Of a DNA stretch of 64,000 nucleotides, positions 16,897-25,523 are shown in pieces. The notes below the pieces were generated by a model. The model was not told the DNA's origin. It did no database searches and saw only the letters and a program-made list of their open reading frames with translations. Location: contig NZ_WWEM01000039.1 of the NCBI RefSeq assembly GCF_019308285.1, positions 62,001-126,000 of the forward strand, written 5' to 3'. The first letter of the stretch is position 1. Each line of letters starts with the position of its first letter. This DNA comes from Flavobacterium quisquiliarum. Its GTDB lineage: Bacteria; Bacteroidota; Bacteroidia; Flavobacteriales; Flavobacteriaceae. The translations under genes were made by a program, and so were the position numbers.

Positions 16897-17580
16897 TTAT
16901 ACCTCAAATTTATAACCAACACCTTTTATGGTTTTAAAAAGGTCTTCGCCAATTTTTTCGCGCAGTTTTCTGATGTGAACATCAATTGTTCTTCCTCCAA
17001 CTACTACTTCGTTACCCCATACTTTATCCAGAATTTCATCTCTTTTAAAAACTTTTCCTGGTTTTGAAGCCAATAGATAAAATAATTCGAATTCTTTTCT
17101 TGGCAAAGCAATTTCTACATTGCCTTTTATGATTTTGTATTCTTCACGGTTAATCTCGATTCCGCCTACATTTAAAGTATCAGTAACAACTTCTTGTTCT
17201 TTTAACCTTCTTAACAACGCCTTTACTTTAGAAACCAATAATTTTGGCTTGATTGGCTTTGTAATATAGTCATCAGCACCAGCATCAAAACCAGCCACTT
17301 GAGAATAATCTTCACTTCTTGCTGTAAGGAATGTTATGATAACATTATTTAGTTCAGGAATTTTTCTGATATGCTCGCAAGCTTCCATTCCGTCCATTTC
17401 TGCCATCATCACATCCATAATAATTAATTCTGGCAATTCTTTCTGAGCTTTAGCTATAGCATCTTTTCCATTAGAAGCAGTAACAATTTGATAGCCTTCC
17501 TGCGCAAGGTTATAGCCAACGATTTCTAAGATATCTGGTTCGTCGTCAACTAATAAAATCTTAGTTTGTGTTTTTTTCAT
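16897..17580 (-). CDS. PhoB-like response regulator (OmpR family)
   Basis: A 227-residue transcription regulator. The receiver domain (1-120) has the acidic pair DD at 12-13, phospho-acceptor Asp56 in IIMDVMMA, and the KPIKPK lysine. The C-terminal winged helix (about 130-227) ends GGRTIDVHIRKLREKI and TIKGVGYKFEV. The ATG at 17580 (MKKTQ) is chosen over the one at 17589, which only adds three residues. It is transcribed with the downstream kinase and is divergent from the TonB receptor at 17815, with the 230-bp gap in between holding TAACA-type repeats that might be regulator sites. Confidence 0.92.
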   Translation of the reverse strand: MKKTQTKILLVDDEPDILEIVGYNLAQEGYQIVTASNGKDAIAKAQKELPELIIMDVMMAEMDGMEACEHIRKIPELNNVIITFLTARSEDYSQVAGFDAGADDYITKPIKPKLLVSKVKALLRRLKEQEVVTDTLNVGGIEINREEYKIIKGNVEIALPRKEFELFYLLASKPGKVFKRDEILDKVWGNEVVVGGRTIDVHIRKLREKIGEDLFKTIKGVGYKFEV

Positions 17581-17814
17581 AAATAGCAAAAATTGAGATT
17601 TTTACATCAAATCTTTTTAATTATTTATCCGATGTTTTTTATTTCACGGGGTAAATATACTAACAAAAGAACCTTTAAAAATTGGTGTTAACGGTAATTT
17701 AATCTGGTAACAATTTGATAATCTTAAACACACAAAAACATAACAAGTTGGTAACATCGACTTCACGGTGCGGTTCTTTCTTTGCACCAAAATAAATTAA
17801 CACAACACTGAACA

Positions 17815-20562
17815 ATGAAATTCAATTTAAGATTTCTATTTATCGCATTATTTATCTGCACGATTTCAATCGCGCAAAACAAAGGTACGATTTCTGGAGT
17901 TCTAACCGACAAGGATATGAACAATGATCCGTTACCATTTGCTAATGTTTTAATTAAAGGTACAAATATTAGCGTAAATACCGACGTTGACGGAAAATAT
18001 TCTTTGAGCGTAAATCCAGGAAATTATACTCTTGTTTTTAGCTTTTTAGGATATGAATCTGTAGAAACTCCAGTCGCTGTTAAAGGAAGCGAAACTGTAG
18101 TAGTGAATCAAGCTCTTTCTTCGGGAAGTTATACGCTTAAAGATGTCGTGGTACAAGCGGCGGCTGTAAGTAAACAAAAAGAAACGGCTCTTTTATTAGA
18201 GCAAAAAAATGCGGTTGACATCAAACAAACTATTGGTGCGCAAGAACTTTCTAGAAAAGGTGTGGGAGACGTAGCTGCTGCTGTAGCTAAAACATCTGGT
18301 GTTTCCAAACAAGAAGGAAGCAACAACGTTTACGTAAGAGGATTAGGTGACCGTTACAACTCTACTTCGATGAACGGATTACCAATTCCATCAAATGATC
18401 CACAAAGAAAAAACATTGCGCTAGATCTTTTCTCAACTGATATTGTGGAGTATATTTCAATTGACAAATCATACGGAGCAAAAATGTATGGTGACTTTGC
18501 TGGAGGAAATGTAGATATCGTATCTAAAGATTACCGTGGAAAAGGAATGTTTGAAATTTCTTTAGGATCTAAAGTTAATACTAACGCAGTATCAAACTCA
18601 AGCAATTTCTTATTACAACAAGGACCAAGCAAATCTGGTTTTGTTTCTTACGGAGTACCAAACAATCCTTTAAATAGTTTTAGTTTTGAAAACAGCTTAA
18701 ATCCTAAAAAAGAATCTCCATTTGGAGGAAACTTTAACCTAAAAGCTGGTAAAACTTTCAACATTGGCGAAGAAGGAAAATTAAGTCTTTTTGCTACTGT
18801 TGGTTTTGGAAATGGTTATGAATTTAGAGAAGGTCTTAGTCAAAGTGTAAATGCTCAGGGCGCTTCATTAAAATCTTTCCAACAAGAAAAATTCACTTAT
18901 AACACCAATACTACTGGAATGTTCAATGCTAACTACCGTTTGAACAAAAACCATAAAATTGGATATAACTTTTTGTTTGTTAATACATCTGAACAAACTA
19001 GAGATACTTATTACGGAAGCGATCGTGATTTTGATAATGATAATGCTGATCTGCTTGTTCAGAGAGGTACATTTACACAAAACACAGTTTTTATCAATCA
19101 GCTTTTAGGAAATGATAAATTAACTGATAAAATTGATTTGGACTGGGGTCTTTCATACAACACTGTAAAAGGTGATATGCCGGACAGAACTCAAAACAAA
19201 ATGTTCCATAACCCAACGACAGACGTTTACACACTTGCTCAAAGAACTACTACAGACAACCAAAGATACTTCCAAAATCTTACAGAAGATGAGGCAGCAG
19301 CCAACCTTGCATTATCTTACAAATTAGGAAATGAAGATGGCGAACCAAAAGGAAAAATTACTGTAGGTTATAACGGAAGATTTAAAAAACGTGATTTTGA
19401 AGCTATTCAATTCAACTTCAACATCAGCCAGACTGGTCAAAACACAAGTGTAAATCCAAATAATTTAGATGCCTTTTTTAACCAAGCAAATTATGAAAGT
19501 GGTTTATTCTCAACCGCTTCTTTTGCAGGAATGACTCCTCAAACTTATGATGGTAAACAAGATATCCATGCTGGATTTGGTAATATCGAATACAAATTCA
19601 CGGATAAATTCAGCTCTGTTATTGGTGTGAGATACGAAAGAATTTCTCAAACAGTTAACTGGAGAACACAACTTGATGCAGGCGGAGGAACAAATACGTT
19701 TGAAAGAAATGAATTTTTACCAAGTGCAATCTTAAAGTATGAATTGAACGAAAAACAAAATCTTCGTTTAGCTGCTAGTAAAACTTACACATTGCCACAG
19801 TTTAAAGAACGCGCGTTATTTATCTATGAAGATGTAATGGAATCTGTAATTGGTAACCCAAGTTTGTATCCTTCACAAAACTACAATTTGGATCTAAAAT
19901 GGGAAATGTTCCCGAAAAGCGATGAGTTATTCTCTGTAACTGCTTTTGGTAAATATATCATGGATCCAATCAACCAAATCATTATTGCTTCTTCTACAAA
20001 TGATATCTCTTTTGTAAATATTGGAGACACTGGTTATGCTTATGGAGTTGAATTCGAAGCAAGAAAAAATATTTTCGAAATCGAAGGAGAATACACAAAT
20101 AAACTTTCTTTTGGATTTAATGCTTCGTTAATGAAAACTCACCAAGATATTGATGCTGACAAAGTAAGAGAAGAAACAGATGGAAGATTAAATATCAATA
20201 CTACAGACAGCAGTTCAGGATTTACGGGAGCTTCAGATTTGATTTTAAATGCTGATTTGTCTTATACTAAAAACTTCAGAAACGACTCTGGAATTATGGC
20301 AACTCTTTCGTATAACCATTATTCTGATAAGCTTTATGCAATTGGAAACGAAGGAAAAGGAAATTTAGTTGATAAAGCTATGGGATCTTTAGACCTTATT
20401 TTAAAAACAAAATTGACTAAAAGCTTTGGAATTGATTTTGGAGCAAGAAACTTATTGAATCCAGAATTTAAAAGAGTTCAAGAAAATGCAGGTGGAGACG
20501 TATTGGTTTTCAACTACAAAAAAGGTCTGACATTCGGATTGGGAATGAACTACCAATTCTAA
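17815..20562 (+). CDS. TonB-dependent receptor with carboxypeptidase-like N-terminal domain
   Basis: A 915-residue outer-membrane transporter. The signal peptide ends at residue 21 (SIAQ). A carboxypeptidase-regulatory-like domain spans about 24-105 (GTISGVLTDK start and DGKYSLSVNPG). A plug domain spans about 120-240 (VYVRGLGDRYNSTSMNGLPI), followed by a beta-barrel ending in aromatic NYQF. The plug variant with VRGLGDRYN is seen in receptors near phosphate genes in Bacteroidota (recollection). It is divergent from the PhoB-like regulator and precedes a lipoprotein, so the substrate may be an organic phosphate. No SusD partner was found. Confidence 0.88.
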   Translation: MKFNLRFLFIALFICTISIAQNKGTISGVLTDKDMNNDPLPFANVLIKGTNISVNTDVDGKYSLSVNPGNYTLVFSFLGYESVETPVAVKGSETVVVNQALSSGSYTLKDVVVQAAAVSKQKETALLLEQKNAVDIKQTIGAQELSRKGVGDVAAAVAKTSGVSKQEGSNNVYVRGLGDRYNSTSMNGLPIPSNDPQRKNIALDLFSTDIVEYISIDKSYGAKMYGDFAGGNVDIVSKDYRGKGMFEISLGSKVNTNAVSNSSNFLLQQGPSKSGFVSYGVPNNPLNSFSFENSLNPKKESPFGGNFNLKAGKTFNIGEEGKLSLFATVGFGNGYEFREGLSQSVNAQGASLKSFQQEKFTYNTNTTGMFNANYRLNKNHKIGYNFLFVNTSEQTRDTYYGSDRDFDNDNADLLVQRGTFTQNTVFINQLLGNDKLTDKIDLDWGLSYNTVKGDMPDRTQNKMFHNPTTDVYTLAQRTTTDNQRYFQNLTEDEAAANLALSYKLGNEDGEPKGKITVGYNGRFKKRDFEAIQFNFNISQTGQNTSVNPNNLDAFFNQANYESGLFSTASFAGMTPQTYDGKQDIHAGFGNIEYKFTDKFSSVIGVRYERISQTVNWRTQLDAGGGTNTFERNEFLPSAILKYELNEKQNLRLAASKTYTLPQFKERALFIYEDVMESVIGNPSLYPSQNYNLDLKWEMFPKSDELFSVTAFGKYIMDPINQIIIASSTNDISFVNIGDTGYAYGVEFEARKNIFEIEGEYTNKLSFGFNASLMKTHQDIDADKVREETDGRLNINTTDSSSGFTGASDLILNADLSYTKNFRNDSGIMATLSYNHYSDKLYAIGNEGKGNLVDKAMGSLDLILKTKLTKSFGIDFGARNLLNPEFKRVQENAGGDVLVFNYKKGLTFGLGMNYQF

Positions 20563-20700
20563 GAAACACACAGGAAATATTGGGTTATCAATTCCTTAAC
20601 GTTAGAATAAAAAACACATAACAAATAGATGACAACGGCTTAACGTTGATTAAAGCTTAAGTTCTAATCTTTGCATAAACACAAACTAATTAAAAAAGTA

Positions 20701-21885
20701 ATGAAAAAAACAATTTCAACAATTTTCGGTTTAGCGGCATTATCGCTTGCAACACTTACAACATCTTGCTCAAGCGATGACAACAAAAACGACGGACCAA
20801 AATCTGATTTCGTAGTAGTAAGAGACAACTTACAAGGAGAAATCAACAGTGGTGAGGTAGTATTAGAATCTGGAACTTATAAACTAACAGGGAAATTAGT
20901 AGTTAAAAACACTGCTAAACTTACAATCAAACCTGGAGTTATCATTGAAGCAACTGCAGTAGCAGCTGATCAATTAGCAGCTGTAAGATATATTGCTGTA
21001 GCACAAGGAGGACAAATCGATGTTCAAGGAACTGCCTCTAGTCCAGTTATTATGACTTCAGAAACAAAAAAACCAGCTGCTTGGGGTGGTTTAGTAATCT
21101 GTGGAAAAGCACCAATCAACAAAGGAACTACTGCTAGTGCTGAAGTTTCTGATTTAACTTATGGTGGAACTGTAGCTAATGACAACTCTGGATCAATTAA
21201 ATATTTAAGAATTGAGTACCCAGGTTTCTCTTACAGCAGTGACAAAGAATTTAATGGACTTTCTTTATTTGGAGTTGGAAGCGGAACTGTTATTGATTAT
21301 GTACAAGTTTACGAAAGCTCTGATGACGGATTCGAATGGTTTGGTGGAACTGTTAGCGCAACTCACTTAGTAGTTTCTAACAAAGATGCTAATGCAGTTG
21401 GAGATGATTTATTTGACTGGACAGAAGGATGGAACGGAAACGGTGAATTTTGGTACGGAATCAGAACAAATGGAGGTAACAGAGGTATCGAAGCTGACAA
21501 CAATTCTAACAATCACTTAGCTACTCCAATTTCTTTCCCTAACATCAAAGGCCTTACTTTAATTGGTGGACCTTCAATTGGTGGAGAATCTCAAGGAATG
21601 AAATTAAGAGTTGGAACTAAAGGTAAATTTGACAACGTAGTTTTAAAAGGATGGGCTACTGGTTTTGATGTTCAACATGACGAAACTCTTTCATATGTTG
21701 GAGTTGATTTATTAGCAACTAATGTTAAATTCGAGGATGTAACACTTAAAGTAAAAGGTACAGCTACTTCTACTGGAACTGTTCCTGATATGACTAAACT
21801 TTTCACAGAAAAAGCAGATGCAACTGGAGCAGGAAACGGATCAGGAGTTCCTACTTGGACTGCTGGATGGACAAAAGGTCTATAA
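20701..21885 (+). CDS. Lipoprotein with right-handed beta-helix-like repeats
   Basis: A 394-residue secreted lipoprotein. The ATG at 20701 gives a clean lipobox (LTTSC, Cys23, followed by SSDDN); the earlier ATG at 20671 would put ten basic residues in front. The body has short repeated beta strands such as GTYKLTGKLVVKNTAKLTIK and GTVIDYVQVYES, consistent with a parallel beta-helix. Gly-rich turns such as FEWFGGT recur. It lies 138 bp after the TonB receptor and before a terminator at 21909-21942, so it is probably the receptor's surface or periplasmic partner. No enzyme motif was found. Confidence 0.78.
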   Translation: MKKTISTIFGLAALSLATLTTSCSSDDNKNDGPKSDFVVVRDNLQGEINSGEVVLESGTYKLTGKLVVKNTAKLTIKPGVIIEATAVAADQLAAVRYIAVAQGGQIDVQGTASSPVIMTSETKKPAAWGGLVICGKAPINKGTTASAEVSDLTYGGTVANDNSGSIKYLRIEYPGFSYSSDKEFNGLSLFGVGSGTVIDYVQVYESSDDGFEWFGGTVSATHLVVSNKDANAVGDDLFDWTEGWNGNGEFWYGIRTNGGNRGIEADNNSNNHLATPISFPNIKGLTLIGGPSIGGESQGMKLRVGTKGKFDNVVLKGWATGFDVQHDETLSYVGVDLLATNVKFEDVTLKVKGTATSTGTVPDMTKLFTEKADATGAGNGSGVPTWTAGWTKGL

Positions 21886-21908
21886 TCTCGTAAGACAAAC
21901 AATATTCA

Positions 21909-21942
21909 AAAACACTCTAATTTTATTAGGGTGTTTTTTTTG
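21909..21942 (+). terminator. Rho-independent terminator of the lipoprotein gene
   Basis: The stem AAACACTCTAA / TTAGGGTGTTT with one G-U and a 4-nt loop is followed by eight T residues. It ends the TonB-lipoprotein transcript. Confidence 0.85.
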
Positions 21943-22074
21943 CTTCATTGCAATTAGGCATTCTCTAATGAATTCGGACACAAAGTGTTAAAAACATCAT
22001 AAATTTCAGGATATTTATTTTTGGCGCACTTTTTGTAATTTTTTTTGTATATTTACGATATCCAAATACACGCG

Positions 22075-22413
22075 ATGGCAAAAAACTACTTTTATATTAC
22101 ATTCTTATTGGCATTTTTCTTTACTGTAAGCGTTTCAGCGCAAGACAGCAAGCAATTACCAAAACCTCAGGAATCTACTTCTATTGAGGGTCTCAGCTTG
22201 TATCCTAATCCCGTTACAAACGGAAAAGTGTACATATCTTCTAAGAACGATTTAGAAAAGGAAATTATTGTGTTCGATATTTTGGGTAAAAAAGTACTTC
22301 AGGCTCATTTAGTAACAAAAGAGTTAAACGTTTCAGATTTACCTCCAGGTGTTTACATTATAAAAATAAGCGAACAAAACGCGTCAACAACACGAAAACT
22401 CATTATACGATAA
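22075..22413 (+). CDS. Small secreted protein with T9SS type A sorting domain
   Basis: A 112-residue protein. ATG 22075 (MAKNYFYIT) gives a normal 23-residue signal peptide ending VSAQ. From residue 35 on nearly the whole protein is a type A sorting domain, with SLYPNPVTNGKVYISS, VFDILGKKV and LPPGVYIIKI and a C-terminal basic RKLIIR. There is no cargo domain, so it is mostly an exported sorting domain. It is preceded by the PhoB-regulon-like genes and followed by its own terminator at 22412-22435. Confidence 0.85.
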   Translation: MAKNYFYITFLLAFFFTVSVSAQDSKQLPKPQESTSIEGLSLYPNPVTNGKVYISSKNDLEKEIIVFDILGKKVLQAHLVTKELNVSDLPPGVYIIKISEQNASTTRKLIIR

Positions 22414-22435
22414 AAGCTCCTTTGGAGCTTTTTTT
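22412..22435 (+). terminator. Rho-independent terminator
   Basis: The perfect 9-bp stem AAAAGCTCC / GGAGCTTTT has a TTT loop and a run of T, directly after the stop of the T9SS-sorted protein. Confidence 0.92.
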
Positions 22436-22519
22436 AGTTTACAGTCTCAGTCACGGTTTTCAGTTTAGATGCTTTGTCGAAAACTGCGACTGAAAACTGC
22501 GACTGAACACTAAATATAA

Positions 22520-22527
22520 TATCTTTG
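22520..22527 (+). promoter_or_regulatory. Promoter -7 box TATCTTTG at the LuxE-family gene
   Basis: An exact TAnnTTTG match that overlaps the TTG at 22525. If used, transcription would begin about 5-7 nt downstream, so translation would have to start at 22540 or later. No clear TTG -33 element was seen. Confidence 0.5.
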
Positions 22528-23520
22528 CAAAAAAAAGTTTTGATTACAGCCAGCGATATATTTACCATTTCGAGTCAGAAACAATTTGAAAAAATAGCAC
22601 TAAAAGTGTTTCGTTTTCAGCACGAAAACAACAAAGTGTATCGTGATTTTTGCGATTTTCTAAAAGTGAATCCACAGCAGGTAAAATCATTACAGCAAAT
22701 TCCTTTTTTACCCATCCAATTTTTCAAAAGCCATGATGTAGTTTCGAATAACGATTCTGCACAAGTTACGTTTACCAGCAGCGGTACAACCGGAATGATT
22801 ACAAGCCGACATTTAGTGACCGATGTTTCCCTATATGAGGAAAGTTACCGCAAAGGATTTTCGCAGTTTTATGGCAATATCGAAGATTACGTTGTTTTAG
22901 CCCTTTTACCGTCTTATTTAGAGCGTGAAGGCTCTTCGTTAATTTATATGGTAGAAGATCTAATAAAAATCTCGAATCAGCCTGAAAGTGGGTTTTATCT
23001 GCACAATCACGATGACTTAATTAAAAAATTAACAGAATTGGATGAAGCAGGCCAAAATGTAATCTTAATTGGCGTTACTTATGCTTTATTAGATTTAATC
23101 GAAAAACATCAATTCAATCTTCAAAATACCATCATTATGGAAACTGGAGGCATGAAAGGAAAACGTAAAGAAATGATTCGTGAAGAATTACACGAAATTT
23201 TATGTAAAGGTTTTGGAGTTTCTTCCATTCATTCAGAATATGGAATGACCGAGCTTTTAGCACAGGCGTATTCTTTAGGTGACGGAATTTTCGAATGTCC
23301 ATCGTGGATGAATATTCTAGTACGAGATCCAGAAGATGCACTCACTTACATAAAAGACGGAAAAACTGGCGGAATCAATGTAATAGATTTGGCCAATATC
23401 AATTCTTGTTCCTTTATAGCAACCCAAGATTTAGGAAAAAAAAATCCCAACAACTCTTTTGAGGTATTGGGACGTTTTGATAATTCTGATATTCGTGGTT
23501 GTAATTTGATGGTTTTGTAA
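22525..23520 (+). CDS. LuxE/PaaK-family acyl-protein synthetase
   Basis: A protein of up to 331 residues related to the acyl-protein synthetase of luciferase operons and phenylacetyl-CoA ligases. The adenylation motif TFTSSGTTGMITSRH is near 83-97, METGGMKGKRKEM near 206-218 and SEYGMTELLAQAYS near 237-250. The aligned part begins MITASDIFTISS, so the true start is likely TTG 22540 or ATT 22543; the TTG at 22525 overlaps a -7 box. No luxC or luxD is nearby, so no luminescence role is implied. A role in lipid or flexirubin-type pigment activation is inference. Confidence 0.85.
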   Translation: MQKKVLITASDIFTISSQKQFEKIALKVFRFQHENNKVYRDFCDFLKVNPQQVKSLQQIPFLPIQFFKSHDVVSNNDSAQVTFTSSGTTGMITSRHLVTDVSLYEESYRKGFSQFYGNIEDYVVLALLPSYLEREGSSLIYMVEDLIKISNQPESGFYLHNHDDLIKKLTELDEAGQNVILIGVTYALLDLIEKHQFNLQNTIIMETGGMKGKRKEMIREELHEILCKGFGVSSIHSEYGMTELLAQAYSLGDGIFECPSWMNILVRDPEDALTYIKDGKTGGINVIDLANINSCSFIATQDLGKKNPNNSFEVLGRFDNSDIRGCNLMVL

Positions 23521-23526
23521 AAAAGG

Positions 23527-23871
23527 TTAATTTTCGTCAATTACACCAATACTGTCTATTCCTTCTTTTTTGAATAGTGCTTTTTCTTTTTCTCCTTTAT
23601 TTTCCAAAAGCTTGTAAACACCATAACAAGCCAAACCTCCGCAAAGCACAAAAAATATATTCCATCCCGGGTTAATAAAACTATCGTCGGCTACATTATC
23701 AACACCGCCAATTAGAACAGACAAAAGGCCAACAGCAAAACCTGAGACGAGTGTGCCACCATAATATGACGCTATTCCAATACCAAAATAGCCCCATTTA
23801 CTCTTATCATACTCAAGAGCTAAACCGGTAAATCCTTTCCAAATCCAGTAAATAAATAAAATTCCAATCAT
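23527..23871 (-). CDS. Small membrane protein, unknown
   Basis: A 114-residue protein with three hydrophobic segments (about 1-18, 28-55 and 70-87) and a charged C-terminal tail. The WNIFFVLCGGLACYGVYK segment near the end is a clear helix. No family is recognised. It is convergent with the LuxE-family gene (7 bp between stops) and faces the tyrS transcript, which is closed by a hairpin at 23951-23980. Confidence 0.7.
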   Translation of the reverse strand: MIGILFIYWIWKGFTGLALEYDKSKWGYFGIGIASYYGGTLVSGFAVGLLSVLIGGVDNVADDSFINPGWNIFFVLCGGLACYGVYKLLENKGEKEKALFKKEGIDSIGVIDEN

Positions 23872-23950
23872 AGTTATTAGGTTAGTTTATCGGGAATAAA
23901 CTTAATAAAAAAAGATTTACGTTTTCATTACCAATAAATTAAAATAAAAA

Positions 23951-23980
23951 ATCCCAATAACTTCTAAAAGTTATTGGGAT
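23951..23980 (-). terminator. Rho-independent terminator of tyrS
   Basis: The perfect 13-bp stem ATCCCAATAACTT with a 4-nt loop is followed on the minus strand by TTTTTATTTTAA. It lies 26 bp past the tyrS stop. Confidence 0.88.
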
Positions 23981-24005
23981 TCATAATATGTTTCAATTAA
24001 AATAA

Positions 24006-25301
24006 TTAAACCACTCTAATCACAAAGTAATTTTTCTTTCCGCTCTGTAATAGCACAAACTGATTATTGATTAAATCGTTTGTTGTCAAAGTAAAATCTT
24101 CTTTGATTTTTTCTCTATTTACAGAAATAGAATTTGCTGTTAAAGCTCTTCTTGCTTCTCCGTTAGATTTAAAGAAACCAGTTTTTTCGTTTAAAACCGT
24201 AATAATATCCAATCCGTTTTCTAAATCTGCTTTTGTGATTTCAGCCTGTGGAACTCCGTCAAAAACTTCTAAGAAAGTGGCTTCGTCCAATTTCTTCAAA
24301 TCTTCCGCAGTTGAATTTCCGAATAAGATATTGGATGCCTGAATTGCTTTTTCCAATTCTTCACGATTGTGAACAAAAACAGTAATTTCTTCAGCCAGTT
24401 TCTTTTGTAAAACTCTTAAATGTGGCGCTGTTTGATGTTCTTCAATTAATGCATCAATTGTATTTCTATCTAAGAAAGTAAAGATTTTGATATATTTTTC
24501 AGCATCAACGTCTGTTGTATTTACCCAAAATTGGTAGAATTTGTAAACAGAAGTTTTATCTGCATCCAGCCAAACATTCCCTCCTTCAGATTTTCCAAAT
24601 TTAGAACCGTCTGCTTTTGTAATCAAAGGTGTTGTCAAAGCGTATGCTTTAGCATTTTCACCTCCCATTCTGCGCACTAATTCTGTTCCCGTGGTAATAT
24701 TACCCCATTGATCAGAACCTCCCATTTGCAGCACGCAATTGTTGTTTTTATATAAATGATAAAAATCGTAACCTTGAATTAACTGATACGTAAACTCTGT
24801 AAAAGACATTCCTTCTCCTTCTCCACTAAATCTCTTTTTTACAGAATCCTTAGCCATCATATAATTTACAGTGATACGTTTTCCAACTTCACGTGCAAAA
24901 TCGATAAAAGAGAATTCTTTCATCCAATCGTAGTTATTTACCATTACTGGCGCATTTGCTTCGGTTGAATTAAAATCTAAGAAACGAGACAAAACACTTT
25001 TAATTCCAGCAACGTTTTTAGCCAAAGCTTCTTCATCAAGCAGGTTTCTTTCATCAGATTTACCAGAAGGATCTCCAATCATTCCAGTTGCTCCACCCAC
25101 TAAAGCAATCGGTTTATGACCGAAATTCTTTAAGTGAACCAATAAAATAATCTGAACCATACTTCCAATATGCAGTGAATCTGCCGTTGGATCAAAACCG
25201 ATATACGCAGAGGTAGCTTCTTTTAGTAATTGTTCTTCCGTTCCAGGCATACTATCATGATATAACCCGCGCCATTTTAATTCTTCAACTAGATTCTTCA
25301 T
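24006..25301 (-). CDS. tyrS: Tyrosyl-tRNA synthetase
   Basis: Class I aminoacyl-tRNA synthetase, 431 residues from the ATG at 25301 (MKNLVEELKWRG). An in-frame extension to 25382 encodes MCLSVFVADFF from an intergenic repeat and is rejected. The ATP-binding HIGH variant is HIGS in TADSLHIGSM near 42-45, and KMSKS is KFGKS in ADGSKFGKSEGG near 229-233. The S4-like RNA-binding domain occupies the last 80 residues. A TACATTTG promoter and TTG element lie upstream (25351-25321, minus strand). Confidence 0.97.
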   Translation of the reverse strand: MKNLVEELKWRGLYHDSMPGTEEQLLKEATSAYIGFDPTADSLHIGSMVQIILLVHLKNFGHKPIALVGGATGMIGDPSGKSDERNLLDEEALAKNVAGIKSVLSRFLDFNSTEANAPVMVNNYDWMKEFSFIDFAREVGKRITVNYMMAKDSVKKRFSGEGEGMSFTEFTYQLIQGYDFYHLYKNNNCVLQMGGSDQWGNITTGTELVRRMGGENAKAYALTTPLITKADGSKFGKSEGGNVWLDADKTSVYKFYQFWVNTTDVDAEKYIKIFTFLDRNTIDALIEEHQTAPHLRVLQKKLAEEITVFVHNREELEKAIQASNILFGNSTAEDLKKLDEATFLEVFDGVPQAEITKADLENGLDIITVLNEKTGFFKSNGEARRALTANSISVNREKIKEDFTLTTNDLINNQFVLLQSGKKNYFVIRVV

Positions 25302-25320
25302 TTTTTTAAAATAATTTGCG

Positions 25321-25351
25321 CAAATGTAATCAATGTCAATGGTAATGGCAA
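25321..25351 (-). promoter_or_regulatory. tyrS promoter: TTG -33 and TACATTTG -7
   Basis: On the minus strand TTG (25351-25349) is followed after 20 nt by TACATTTG (25328-25321), matching the Bacteroidota housekeeping promoter. The leader to the ATG at 25301 is about 13 nt. Confidence 0.7.
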
Positions 25352-25360
25352 AAAAGTCTG

Positions 25361-25384
25361 CCACGAAGACACTAAGGCACAAAG
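25361..25384 (-). repeat. Intergenic repeat (CTTTGTGCCTTAGTGTCTTC family)
   Basis: The minus strand reads CTTTGTGCCTTAGTGTCTTC then GTGG. Related copies are at 25421-25451, 59190-59216, 59329-59360, 59833-59860 and 59881-59910. Translated in one frame it gives MCLS(A/V)FVA, which explains false extensions of neighbouring genes. Confidence 0.8.
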
Positions 25385-25420
25385 TATTTGTTTTTTACTA
25401 TGGAAGTATCGTGTAAAATA

Positions 25421-25451
25421 AAAAACTTTGCGCCCTAGCGCCTTTGTGGCA
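25421..25451 (+). repeat. Intergenic repeat (CTTTGTGCCTTAGTG family), plus orientation
   Basis: Contains CTTTGCGCCCTAGCGCCTTT then GTGGCA, a diverged copy facing the copy at 25361-25384. The pair lies in the intergenic region between tyrS and the epimerase. Confidence 0.75.
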
Positions 25452-25523
25452 AAAGCAAAAAACCTTTGCAACTTTGTCCCTCTGCCACTTTGCACCTTAA
25501 AAGCAAAAACTTATCTTTACAAA

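Noticed and set aside
17590..17814. A defined PhoB binding box before the TonB receptor
   Set aside because: TAACA-type repeats are visible but I could not show a consistent direct-repeat spacing, so no site is annotated.
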